From positions 1 through 36,755 of the forward strand of contig JADJFB010000029.1 in assembly GCA_016708845.1 (NCBI GenBank): 36,755 nucleotides of DNA, read 5' to 3'. Numbering within the stretch: the first letter of the stretch is position 1; the number at the start of each line of letters is the position of its first letter. The notes beneath the pieces were generated by a model that saw only the letters and a list, made by a program, of their open reading frames with translations, was not told where the DNA came from and searched no databases. Origin of the DNA: Bacteroidota bacterium (GTDB taxonomy: Bacteria > Bacteroidota > Bacteroidia > B-17B0 > Aurantibacillaceae). Positions 25,642 through 35,416 of this stretch are shown here, one piece after another. The position numbers were made by a program, and so were the translations under genes.

Positions 25642-28483
25642 TATTTAGCAGCTTCTTCAATTATTGCTATTTCTTCAGGAGTTAACTCATACAACTCATA
25701 AACCAATTGATTTATTTTTTCTGTTGCGTGTTCGATACGTTGTTTTATTTGATCAATTTTAGTTTGAAGTTTTGTTTTGTTTATTTCTTCATTTAATTCA
25801 AGAAGTAAGGAAACATTTTTTACAATTTCATCATGTTTGTTCTTTTCAATTTTGTTTTTTTCTGATAATAATTTGATTGGTAATTTTTCAAGATTTACAA
25901 CTTTTACTTCGGCAAAAACACGTCCTTTTTCAGGAATTAATTTTTGATACCACCAATCAAGTAATTTACTATTTAAAAGAGCCAGTAAATATTCATATGA
26001 TAAATTAGGGGACTTAACTCTAACATTATGAACGTTTTTAAGAGAAATATATTTTCTTGTATCTAAATGTGCGATTAATTTATCAGAGGTTTGACGAATA
26101 ATAATTTTCTTTTCGTCATTAAAAGGTGCTTTATATCTTGGTTCAGCTAACCAATCCCCATAACTTAACCATCTTTCTTTTTCGATACACCAAGTATATT
26201 TATTAAAGTCTCTGCCCATTAAATATTGACGGTATGATTTATCTTTTTTATAATCGGCATCAAAGCTTCTTTCTTTAACTATTTTTTCAGTTTGAGCTGG
26301 TACACCTTTACCTAATCGGTAAGGGGTCAATCCACATACAGTTAATGCAACTTCTGTAAGAGTAGGTTTATTAATTTTTATTTTATTAAAGAGATTTTGT
26401 TCCTCTTTATTTGATAAAACCAAGTTGCTTTCTGTTTCTTTTAATAACTCTAATTGAGTTTTGATAAAGTTTTCACTGATAAATAAATGAGATTCTTTTT
26501 TAACTTCTTTAAAGCTATAATTAGTTTTTTTATCAGGAGTTGCATTAATAGAAATTAAAACACATGTTTCTACTGTTACTTTTTCAAATACAGGCTTTCT
26601 AAATAGTTGAATTTCTGAAATAATTTTTTGGTTAATAATACTTCTTCTAAACTGATTGTATTGAGGCATATATAACCAAGTAGAAGGAATTATATAAGAT
26701 ACAACACCATTTTGTTTAGCAAGATTATATGCTTTTTTTAAAAACATTAAAAAAGTATCTGCAATTGGAATTGCTAGTTCGTATTTTTGAGATAGATAAT
26801 GTTTAATATCATCGCCATATTCTGCTCCGTATGGAGGATTCCCTAAAACAGCATCAAATCCATCTTGTTTAAAAACATTTGGAAAAGCTTTTTTCCATGA
26901 AAATGGTTTAATTTTTCTTTCAAAACCTAAATCAATTTCACTGTCGTAAATATCTGTATCTATTAAACTGTTACCGTCTTTTATGTTATTATCTAAATCG
27001 GGTAACACGTTCGTTAAACATGGTTATTTGTTGCTTAATACTGGCTTCGGTTTCACCCTCCATACACTTAAGCAATAAACTTAATTTACTTACTTCAACA
27101 GCATTAGCATCTAAATCAACGCCATAAATATTATTGAGTAATATTTTCTTTTTTTCGGCCGTGCTTATTGTGCCAACAGGTGTTATAATTCCACTTTTTG
27201 CTGTTGGTGGATTTTTATGGTAATAGTTTTGATGGTATTTTAATAAGTAATCAAAAGCACCTAATAAGAAGGAACCTGAACCACAGGCAGGGTCAACAAT
27301 TTTAATTTTTTCAATTTCTTTTGGTGTTTTTCCTGCAATTAATTTACCTACGGTATTTTCAACAATGTAATCTACAATATACTGCGGCGTATAAAATACA
27401 CCACCTGCTTTACGTACTTCAGGCTTTTCTTCAATAACAGCATGGTGCGCTTTATTAATGCGAATTACTTTTCCAAGGAATTGTTCGTAGGCATTACCTA
27501 ACACCTCTACAGGCATTGCACGGAAATCGTACTCGCTGTTTTTGGTGGATATAAATCATCAATAATGCCTTTGATGACTTTATTTGTAACCTTTAAGCTC
27601 TGAGTTATTTTATCTTTATCAAAATCAAATAAGCCCGAATTGTATTTATCATCAGCTGCCTGAAAAACAACATGAAGATTTTCATATGAATTACCTTTTG
27701 AAACTGCGCTTTTTAATTGACCGTATGGTTCAACGCCACGGTCTTCGCAAAAGCGAAGGAATATTAAACGGTCGATAATTAATTGAACTGCAAAATTGAG
27801 TTCATCTTCGTTTAATTTTAAATTGCTTTTAGCAACATCAATGGCAAGGTATTTACGCCAGTTATCCAAACTTGCCACAAACTCTTTGTCGAGTGTTTGT
27901 GTGCCACGTTTAGCGGTGTCGCTTTTTACATAGGTATCGAAACGACCTTTAACAACTGCTTCGCGACTAAAGGTATCGTAAATAAAATCGAACTCTTGTA
28001 AAAACTGGTCGTATGTTATGGTTTTTAAACGTGCAATACTTGTGCTATCGTTAGCGTTTGGTTTTTTAGAACAATCGTAAACTATAAATTCTTCGAAGTT
28101 GGTTAAAATAGAAACTGCCACACGAGAGTTCCAACCATAACGGCGTACTTGAAAGATGATTCTTTATTTGTTTTTAGGGTAACTGATGGTTTTTTTGCTT
28201 CCACAAAAAACAATCGGTCTTTTGCACCTTGTAAACGGAAGCCGTAATCAGGCGCTTTAACTTTGCCTTGAATTTTTATTTTATCTTCATGAATAACTTC
28301 GCGGTATGGTTCGGCAACATCTTGCTCGTTATCCATATCCCAACCAAGCGCCTTAAAGAAAGGGTCGATGAAATCACGACGTGTTTTAGTTTCGTTATAG
28401 TCGGCAGCATGATATGCTTTTTGCTGCTCGGCGTAGCGATTAACTAATTTTTCTATAATAATTTTAGCTTGGTCTTTTGTCAT
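25641..28483 (-). CDS. Type IIG (Eco57I-like) restriction-methylation enzyme, three frameshifts
   Basis: About 945 aa after joining four overlapping frames (breaks near 28150, 27520 and 27000). N-terminal nuclease: DFIDPFFKALGWD, then APDYGFRL...FFVEAKKP (PD-(D/E)xK pattern, residues about 35-100). Then a helical linker with FLRFCEDRG, methyltransferase motif I DPACGSGSFL and motif IV NPPY within AVLGNPPYGAEYGDD. The last 350 aa (GLTPYRLGKGVP, YLMGRDFNKYTW, LLNSKLLDWWY) form the target-recognition part. One polypeptide would cut and methylate (N6-adenine). Each break is a one-base shift with conserved coding on both sides, so error or recent inactivation are both possible. Confidence 0.85.
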
Positions 28484-28587
28484 AAAGGCATTTAAAATCC
28501 AAAGCTAAATATACTATTTTAAGCGGTTTTTATGGCTTGATGTTAATAGGTTTTGAAAGGTGTTGAAAAGTAGGTTTTATTACTCGT

Positions 28588-30152
28588 TTATTCTGCTTTG
28601 GGCTTTTTCGAGTATAAAACTGCTATTTCCGTTTGCTTCTTTTTCATCAGGTTATGTAATATTTGCCAATGGTTTCGTGTTTGTTTCTTAATACTTGACT
28701 TCAATATACTTTTTCCAAAAATTCTATTCGCTAGCATTGAATATGATAAGAAATTACCCCATTCATATTTATTTGTTTTAACCCATTTAGTTATGAAATG
28801 TGGGTCTTTTTTATAAATAGTCCGTCTTTTAGCTCCGATTATTGAGAATCTTTTGTAAAGTCGATTTTTAAACAATTGTGGGTTTTCGTTTTTCCCATAT
28901 TTAGCATAAAAACCGCCTCTATTTATAGAGCGCTTCATCTTTCTATAAAACTTTGAAATTCCAGAAGACTTTAAGTACACATTTTCACCATCAAAAGAAA
29001 AGCCGAGATATTCGAATTTAGTTTTTTTGAGTTGAAAGTTTTTGTTTTAGAATTGTACTCTCTGCAACCATATTTTCCATCAAACTTTTTAAAATGAAAA
29101 ATTTGAGTTTTCGAAGGTTGAATTTCTAAATCTAGCAATGCAATGTTATTATTGAAAAGTTCAATAATAGTATCTCTATGTTCTTCATCAGCAATTACAA
29201 TCATGTCGTCACTATACCTCTTATAAATGCCGCCAATTTTTTGGATTTCAGTATTTATTATTTTATCGAATTCTAATAAATATATATTGGCAAGAGTTGA
29301 ACTTATTGGTGAACCTTGGGGAATACCTTTGCCTCTTAAATTTAAACATTTGGAATCAGTATGTTTGTTTTTTCTTATTAAATTTTTCTTTCTAATGCGC
29401 TTATCAAGCTCATTCTTTTCACAAAAAGCGTATGCGTCCTTATTTTTTAATAATTCAATTCTGTCAATTTTAATTCGTTTAGTGGAGCTATCGTCTTTGT
29501 AAACAATAATATCATTTTTAAATTCATTAAAAATATCTTCTAGTTCTATGTATGAAAATTTAGTTAAGTTTCTAAAAACAGAGTAATGATCATCAGGTAG
29601 TTTTGTGCAATCTAATAAACTACACCACGCTTTTTTTAATTTTTGATGATTAAGATTATCAAAAAAAGATGTGATATCAAAAGTTATAGAAACGAGATTT
29701 CTTTTGTTATTGATTTTGATATATTCAAAAATATCTTTTGCAAAATCAACGTTGCATTTATTCCTACTTTCTTTAGAATTGTATAATTTAATTCTACGAT
29801 ATGCAGTTACACAATCACTTGCGCCACTTTCATAAAGCTTTGTTTCGTAAATATCTTTTAGTTTAGCTGAATAAAAACTATAAATATTCGAATCCAAATG
29901 ATTAGCATAATATACTTCTCTAACTTTATATGATGGAGATCTTAAATCAGACCTGATTCCATCGTCGTCTTTTGAACATCGGAATTTTCTAACAGATATT
30001 TTTCTATGAATAAATGGAAAAAAAGAATGTGATTTAATTTTTGCAGGATTAGAAACGTACCTTTCAACCCAACCACGATCTTTGAGTTGTAGTGGAAGTC
30101 CTATATGAGGATATCTTTTAAGTCTAAACCAATCTTTTTCTTCTTGTATCAT
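28588..30152 (-). CDS. Defence-type reverse transcriptase (UG/DRT group), one frameshift
   Basis: About 520 aa after joining frames near 29035; the second frame continues FEYLGFSFDGENVYLKSSG. Start at the ATG 30152 (MIQEEKDWFRLKRYPHIGLP); a start 13 codons earlier is possible. RT motifs: VSITFDITSFFDNLNH, GIPQGSPISSTLANIYL, RYSDDMIVIA (catalytic YxDD) and FEYLGFSF. The N-terminal HSFFPFIHRK and LPDDHYSVFRNLTKFSYI resemble DRT2-like proteins as I recall them, but the exact class needs a tree. No maturase or endonuclease domain seen, so not a complete group II intron protein. First gene of cargo B. Confidence 0.8.
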
Positions 30153-30421
30153 TTTAAAAGTAAGTAGAGATGAATGGTGGCGACGGAGCATGCTCTACTT
30201 AATGGGACAACACATGCCTAATCGAGAATACCTAATTTAACTTAAGCGTTCCCGCTCCTTATGCCGGGTATAGAATTTGTATCTTTGTACATGAATAACT
30301 TAATATCCAATAACATGAATGACACATCATCAGAACAATGGAGCTTCTTAATAAAGAGGCACCTTATCAAATTAGCAATAAATATATTTCAAATTATTTG
30401 CTATTCTGGTATGTTCTTCCT
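30153..30421 (-). ncRNA. Candidate noncoding leader RNA upstream of the RT
   Basis: About 270 bases lie between a TATATTTG -7-like box (minus strand, 30428-30435) and the RT start, with no open frame on the minus strand. Local stems are visible, for example GAGCATGCTC (30187-30196) and CCCGCTCC/GGAGCGGG at 30250-30258. Several defence RTs use an upstream structured RNA as template, so this is a reasonable place for it. The -33 box is not clear. From 30422 to 30569 I see nothing else. Confidence 0.4.
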
Positions 30422-30569
30422 AACCATCAAATATAGTTAGCAGTAATTTATAAAACGTGTTATCCAGCCCATTCACCTCTACTATTAACATTAAATATAG
30501 GTAAAGCTTTCAGTAAAACGAATAGTTATTCGTTAACAATTTATAGGATATTTCAACAAAAAACTAATT

Positions 30570-30813
30570 ACCGCACGCCTGTGGCTACTGCGCCTTTGCC
30601 TGAGCGGACGCGAGATGCGCAAACAGTGCTGAAAGCACACCTATTTTTGAGGGGAGGAATTTAGCTTATTTGGTTTTTGCCGAGCCATCGCAAAAACAAA
30701 TGTGCTAAATTAGGGATAGCTAAAACGGGTTTTCTAAACCCGAAAAAGAGGGGAGGAGAGTAAAAACTAAAAATCGTTTCAAGTTTCCTAAACTGTTTCT
30801 ATGAAACCCTGTT
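30570..30813. repeat. Right terminal block of giant cassette B
   Basis: Matches 15487-15738: CGCACGCCTGTGGCTACTG, GAGCGGACGCGAGATGCGC, stem TTTAGCTTATTTGG / CAAATGTGCTAAA (about 30658-30710), stem CGGGTTT/AAACCCG and AAAAACTAAAAATCG. Mirror of the left block. Between it and a14 the cassette leader contains CGGTAGACAATAAGC on the minus strand but no gene. Confidence 0.7.
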
Positions 30814-30897
30814 CTTGTCGGCACGTTAACTTTTTAGAAACCGAAAAGCTTATTGTCTACCGTAAATTTGTCTTTGGAATTGTCACTGGGCGCATTG

Positions 30898-31088
30898 AAC
30901 ATAACGGTTTGCAGCTTTGCCTTGTGCGAATTTTGAAACACCCTCTTGTCTAAACGCCGAAATGTTTGTTTATTGCACAAATGCTGCCTCTTTTTTTGCT
31001 TACTTAAAAATACACCTTTCTGCGCAGCAAGCAAAATGTAAGCAAAAACTTATACTCTCTGCTCGCATAAGGCAAGGTGCTGTTATGT
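30898..31088 (-). repeat. attC-like palindrome a14 (divergent type)
   Basis: R'' ACATAAC (giant cassette C), outer arm CACCTTGCCTTATGCGAGC pairing with CGCACAAGGCAAAGCTGC, inner arms TTTTTGCTTACA / TAAGTAAGCAAAAA, R' GTTATGTT (cassette B). Sister of a13. A promoter-like TTTG, 19 bases, TATTTTTA lies at 31005-31035, pointing into B. Confidence 0.78.
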
Positions 31089-31400
31089 TTCAGTGCGCTC
31101 TATCTAGTTTACACAGGTACGTGTCCCGCATATTTTTATGAGGTTAGTTGGTCAGTCTGCCGAATGTTTAGTTTGAAACACAGTTTTTAGTTTTTACTGT
31201 GCGATAGGGAGGCAATTTGGAAAATTGCTTGTTCTAATAACCACACAGGCGGGGAGGGAATTTTGAAAGCTTATTTGGCGCAAACTAAAATTATTGCCTT
31301 TGGAAATAAGCGACCAAATGTGCTTGCAAAATGTGCGGTGGCTTGTACACAGTTCAGCACACTTAGTTCTATGTACACAGGTCAACAAATTGTGGCGGTT
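31089..31400. repeat. Left terminal block of giant cassette C
   Basis: Nearly identical to 21605-21925 from TTTTTAGTTTTTACTGTGCG onward. The first 60 bases are more different. Contains the stem AAGCTTATTTGG / CCAAATGTGCTT. Confidence 0.7.
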
Positions 31401-31436
31401 TAGTGGTCTATGCGGTTAGGTCGATATACATTTAGT

Positions 31437-31685
31437 TGTAAAGCGATGAGATATGAAAGGTAAGCGGCTTCTTTTACTTTCTAAGCGGTTAGTTCTATTG
31501 TTACACCTGCGTCATTTGTCTTTAAAGCGGCAAGAACTATTTTGAGAGCGGCGAGTTCTATTGTCTAAGCGGTTCAATTTACTTTTAAAGCTGTGAGTTC
31601 TGAAAGGTAAGCGGCTTGAACTATTTTGTAAGCGGTAAGAATTACTTTCAGGGAAACGTGTTTTATAAAACGAGCGGTTTATTTA
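31437..31685. repeat. Degenerate 21-bp tandem repeats
   Basis: Same repeat type as 21957-22200 (consensus GTAAGCGGYRAGTTCTATTTT), about twelve units, with point differences and unit-by-unit alignment to the B array. Confidence 0.75.
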
Positions 31686-31694
31686 TTGGCAAAT

Positions 31695-31722
31695 AAAAAG
31701 GGAGTCAAATTTTGACTCCCTT
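31695..31722 (-). terminator. Intrinsic terminator of the helical-protein gene (C copy)
   Basis: Stem GGGAGTCAAA / TTTTGACTCCC, followed on the minus strand by TTTTTATTT. Confidence 0.85.
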
Positions 31723-31741
31723 ACTTTTAAGATATTAAAGG

Positions 31742-32510
31742 TTATTTGCCTGTCTTAACCTTTGTAAACTTAATTGAACTTACTTGTCCGTATTCTGGGC
31801 TACTTGCTCCGAATTTACCTTTAATGTAAGCCTTTACTGCTTTTGCTAATACGATTAACGCATCAGGGTTGTCATAAAGGATTTTGTTTCGGGCAATTCT
31901 TGCATTGCTGACTTTAGCATAACTTGTATAAGCAGCAGTATTTACAGTTTTTAAGTTGGCTAACGTTGTTTTGCAATGTTACAACCTTTAACGCTGTTTC
32001 TGTTGGGTTATAAGCAGGAACCGAAGCTAATAATTTGATAATCTTATCATAGTGTTCAATAAGGTTATCGAAACTTTGTTGAGATACCGAAACTGTTTTC
32101 TTTACGGGTAAAGTTGTTTTGTTTGCAATATCTTCGCTTGGTTCGGCTACAATTCCCGAATCTGCTTTGGTTAATTTAGAACCTTGCACTTTAGCGTTAA
32201 GTGTTTTGTAATCCTTTATGGTTTGTTCGTTTGCACCAACTGACATTAGTGTATTTAATAAACGAGTTGATAAACCTTTTAGGGGTTCAAAAGCAATCTC
32301 TCTGCTGTTTGTTGCATTTTTCCAACCGTTATATTCATTTTTTACGGTTGTTAATGCACCTTGTGCATTTGAAAGAACGGTTTGTAAATTGGTAATTGCT
32401 AAGTTTGCTGTTGATGGTGTATAGTTTGTACTATACGTTAATAATAAAGCAATTAAGTGATCGAAATTAGCGGTGTTTTTTGCGTGACAGCTTTCTATAT
32501 AAGTTGACAT
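31742..32510 (-). CDS. Helical protein with internal duplication (C copy), one frameshift
   Basis: Closest relative of 22261-23028 (same YIESCHAKNTANF, SREIAFEPLKGLS, SKLTKADSGI, SVSQQSFDNL). One extra A near 31972 ends the first frame early. The rest of the gene, including the C-terminal GASSPEYG segment, is intact in the next frame down to the TAA at 31742. Reconstructed length 256 aa. C15 replaces the usual glycine of the start motif. Confidence 0.75.
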
Positions 32511-32708
32511 GATTTTTAAATTTAATTTGTGAATTTATTTTTATCGGTGTTCTGCTTTACTTTAAGAAAGCGAGCAAGGAAGAGAAAGAGTTCGGGTGAT
32601 TCTTTTTTCTTTTTGTGTTTTCAATATATCCGATTTTTAAGATTTAGGATATATAACGAAGTATTGTGCCAAAGGATATATTAGGATTCTAAAGATTTGT
32701 TAAAACAT

Positions 32709-32735
32709 AAAAGCCACTTTGTAAGTGGCTTAATT
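32709..32735. terminator. Bidirectional terminator
   Basis: Stem GCCACTT / AAGTGGC, third copy of the element at 7235-7268. From 32511 to 32855 there are only the conserved upstream block of the helical gene (TTGGCAC box at 32653-32673), this stem and the boundary hairpin. Confidence 0.7.
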
Positions 32736-32760
32736 TGGAGAACAAGTGGTAAAGCTATTT

Positions 32761-32853
32761 CCGTTAGGGATAGAAGCGGTTATCCTTTTTATTAAATTGA
32801 ATGTGCGAAAGAATAAAAAGATAAAAGCGGATAGCCCGTCCCATAGGGAACGG
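32761..32853. repeat. Boundary hairpin at the 3' edge of cargo C
   Basis: Third copy of the ~94-bp inverted repeat (CCGTTAGGGATAGAAGCGG ... GCCCGTCCCATAGGGAACGG). Ends 3 bases before the cargo stop codon. Confidence 0.75.
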
Positions 32854-32855
32854 CA

Positions 32856-35091
32856 TTAGAATAAAACACATTCGAAAACTCCAATAACCTTAAATTCATT
32901 TGAATCATCTTCGGGAATATTTATATTTTCATACTCTGAATTATATGATAATGGCTTTAGGGTAATTTGCTTATGCCCCCAAGTTTCTTCTGTAATATCT
33001 TTTTTGCTATGGTATTCTTTTACTGTGTAGCCAGAACCAAAGTCAGAATCTTGAAGACTTGTATGCTTTACTAAAACAATTTCGCCATTTCTACTTCCTT
33101 CTTTATGCTCTTTAAATAGACAATATGAACCATTTGGAATTTTTTTGTTCATTGATTCACCGACAACTTTACAGACAAAGTAATCTTTCTTTGCTGTTAT
33201 ATTGAATGGTAATTCAATCCACTCAAAATCAGAATGTATTTGGAAGCCACTAAAAGAGCCTGCTGCTGCTGAAATATCAAGTAATGGCACAGAATTTACA
33301 TATGGCTTTACAGATTCAAATGGAATTATTCTTGGGAAATTGTGTTTTACTTTAGATATTAAATTTATATCATTACTAATATTTATATACTTTTTTAAAT
33401 ATTGTTTTAAGTTATCATTACATGCATAAACGTAAACTCCTTTAATGCCTCTATAAAGTATAGTCTTATAAATATTTACTATATATATGCTTTTAGGTCA
33501 TTAATATCACTTACTCCATTTTTGCCATACTTATCAAAGTATTTTGTTTTATCTATTACAATTTCATTTAGTTTTGGGTCATAGTCAATTTCTAAGCCAA
33601 AATGATTGCTGCATAATTTAAATCATAACCTTGTGTAGTATGAATACATCCAATTTGTTCAAAGCGTTTTTGGAAGTAATCCAATCATTGTAGGTTTTAT
33701 TCCATTGAAATTCCATACCATCGATTCTAATATCTATTGCATTTAAATCCAAGTTTTCTTTCCGTTTAGGGTCTGACTTCCATTCCCAAGAATATCCTGC
33801 GATCATTCTGCAAAGACCATTTTCTTCCTCTTTAATTTTTAATTTGTTGTAGAGGGAATTAAAGGAATTGAAATATTCCAATTCAAAATCCTCTGGTAAG
33901 TCAGGCTTTTCATTTACATCACAATTTAAAAGTTTATCAATAAAAGTAATGTAATCGTTCCCGCCTTTAGTTCTCATTTGAGATTTGAGGCTTAATTTTA
34001 AAGTATCTGGTTTATTTAGCAGTGCTTTAAATTTAAATTCATCTATATCAGAAGGTTTTACTGATTGTGCGGCATCATAAAAGAAAATTTGATTGCGACT
34101 ATTTGCCATTATCCAATCCAATTCATTTCCATCATCACCTAAACCTAATAATTCGTTCTTTTTTTTGAATTCTCCTCTCCAACTTATATTTCTATATTGC
34201 CTAAGCCTGTAGTAGTTTCATCTATAATTAGCAAATCATATTTAATACCTAATTTAAAAGTTTCAGAGGGAGACATAACCATTTGTTTTTCAAGCCAGAA
34301 CATTGCTAAATACCTTTTTGATGGTTTCTCTCAATGGAGTCATAGCAATCACAAATCCAATTTTCGCTTTAGGGTATTTTTTTTGAAATTCTTTGATTAA
34401 ACTAATTTCATAAATATCATCTTCTTTAATATCAGAATCCTCAATGTCGTTTATATCACTTACCAATAATTTCATAAGGTAAGTTGCCAAAATTGTTTTT
34501 CCAGTCCCTGCACTTCCGCTTTACGAAAATTGAATTGCCTTGTGAGTTGTTTATGTTTGTAAGTATTTCTAAAACTGACTTGTATTGATCATCATTTAGT
34601 GACTTGTAAGGGGAGTATTTGAATAATTCAGAATTTTCAATTTCAGCAAGTGACTTAGAAACAATTTTTTTTTCAATTAACTTCTCCCAAACAGTATAAA
34701 ATAAATTTTTATATAAATCTTGTTGATAATAGTTGTGATTTTGATGGCCTAGATTTAAATTTTCTGTTGTAAACGTTCCTTCTGCGTTAACATATTGTAT
34801 AAGTCTAGACTCTAAGTCTAATGTAGCTGATTTATTAAATTTATCACTTCCTATGATGTTTACTGTTTGAAAAAGGTCTGCTTTTTTGGGATTTGCTAAG
34901 TGGTTCTTTAATCTTAGATATGCATTATTTGATTCACCTATATATGCTTTGCTTTCTCCTTCATTTTTCAGAAAATAAACCAAAGGCCATTGGTTCTTTA
35001 CCCATGTATTCCCTTCAATTTTTTGCAAAGCATCTTTATTAAAAGGATATTGTTCAGAGACTTCAATGGATAATTCAAACGATAAACTCAT
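32856..35091 (-). CDS. GIY-YIG nuclease / DUF2075 helicase / S24 peptidase fusion, several frameshifts
   Basis: About 745 aa when frames are joined. Residues about 30-110: GIY-YIG domain (WPLVYFLKNEGESKAYIGESNNAYLR). Then the DUF2075 helicase: Walker A SAGTGKT in another frame at about 34505-34525, IGFVIAMTPL, Walker B LLIIDE near 34225, and DWIMANSRNQIFFYDAAQSV. The C-terminal 150 aa are an S24/LexA-like peptidase domain with GESMNKKIPNGSY (Ser nucleophile) and IVLVKHTS (Lys). Breaks at about 34520, 34300, 34210, 33605 and 33480 all have conserved coding on both sides. DUF2075-S24 fusions are known among predicted defence helicases. A Ser-Lys protease at the end suggests self-cleavage on DNA damage, which is inference. 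Confidence 0.8.
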
Positions 35092-35106
35092 AGTTCATTA
35101 TATTTT

Positions 35107-35415
35107 TTAGCATTCCTTTGCTTTATCTACAGGGTATTTCTCACCATTAGCTTTTATTTTATCTAAGACAATTGTTTTAACATCTAAATTATTTTTTTCA
35201 GCTAAAAGAAATGCGTATGCAAAAACATCAGCTAGTTCTTCTTTCAATTTTTCAAGATTTACATCGTCAGCTTTCTTCCATAGAAATAATTCGTTCAATT
35301 CTGAGGCTTCAATTGAAATTGCTAAGGCTAAATCTTTTGAGTTATGAAATTGTTCCCAATCTCTCTCATTTCTAAATTTAACTAGTTCATCAGTTATATC
35401 TTTTATCTCACTCAT
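35107..35415 (-). CDS. MazG-like NTP pyrophosphohydrolase
   Basis: 102 aa from the ATG at 35415, one base after the stop of the upstream gene. The longer frame to 35463 overlaps that gene. All-helical fold with the metal-binding pattern E-x2-E then E-x2-D: EASELNEL near residues 36-43 and EELADVFAYAF near 61-71, as in MazG/RS21-C6 enzymes that hydrolyse (d)NTPs to monophosphates. Beside a helicase/nuclease gene such an enzyme might lower nucleotide pools or remove damaged nucleotides during phage infection. It lies 15 bases before the GIY-YIG fusion gene. Confidence 0.85.
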   Translation of the reverse strand: MSEIKDITDELVKFRNERDWEQFHNSKDLALAISIEASELNELFLWKKADDVNLEKLKEELADVFAYAFLLAEKNNLDVKTIVLDKIKANGEKYPVDKAKEC

Positions 35416-35416
35416 C

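Larger units (their letters stand above)
21592..30905 (-). mobile_element. Giant cassette B carrying RT, type IIG R-M, TcmP and Gp37/68
   Basis: 9.3 kb with private inverted ends GTTATGTTTAAGTGCGCCC (21592-21610) and, on the minus strand, GTTATGTTCAATGCGCCC (30888-30905), lying between a13 and a14. The carrier part (left block, 21-bp repeats, helical-protein gene, terminator, boundary hairpin, right block) matches cassette A, while the cargo is unrelated. Confidence 0.75.

Noticed and set aside
25641..28483. Four separate genes or a type I R-M operon
   Set aside because: Neighbouring frames overlap by a few bases and continue the same Eco57I-like protein, and no separate HsdS or HsdR helicase is present.
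29227..29502. Plus-strand frames inside RT, helicase and other genes
   Set aside because: They are shadows of the AT-rich minus-strand coding sequence, without promoters or recognisable products.
28588..30191. Group II intron or retron
   Set aside because: No intron domain V/VI structure, maturase or HNH domain is seen. A retron msr-msd with its typical inverted repeat is not visible, although the upstream leader remains a candidate RNA.
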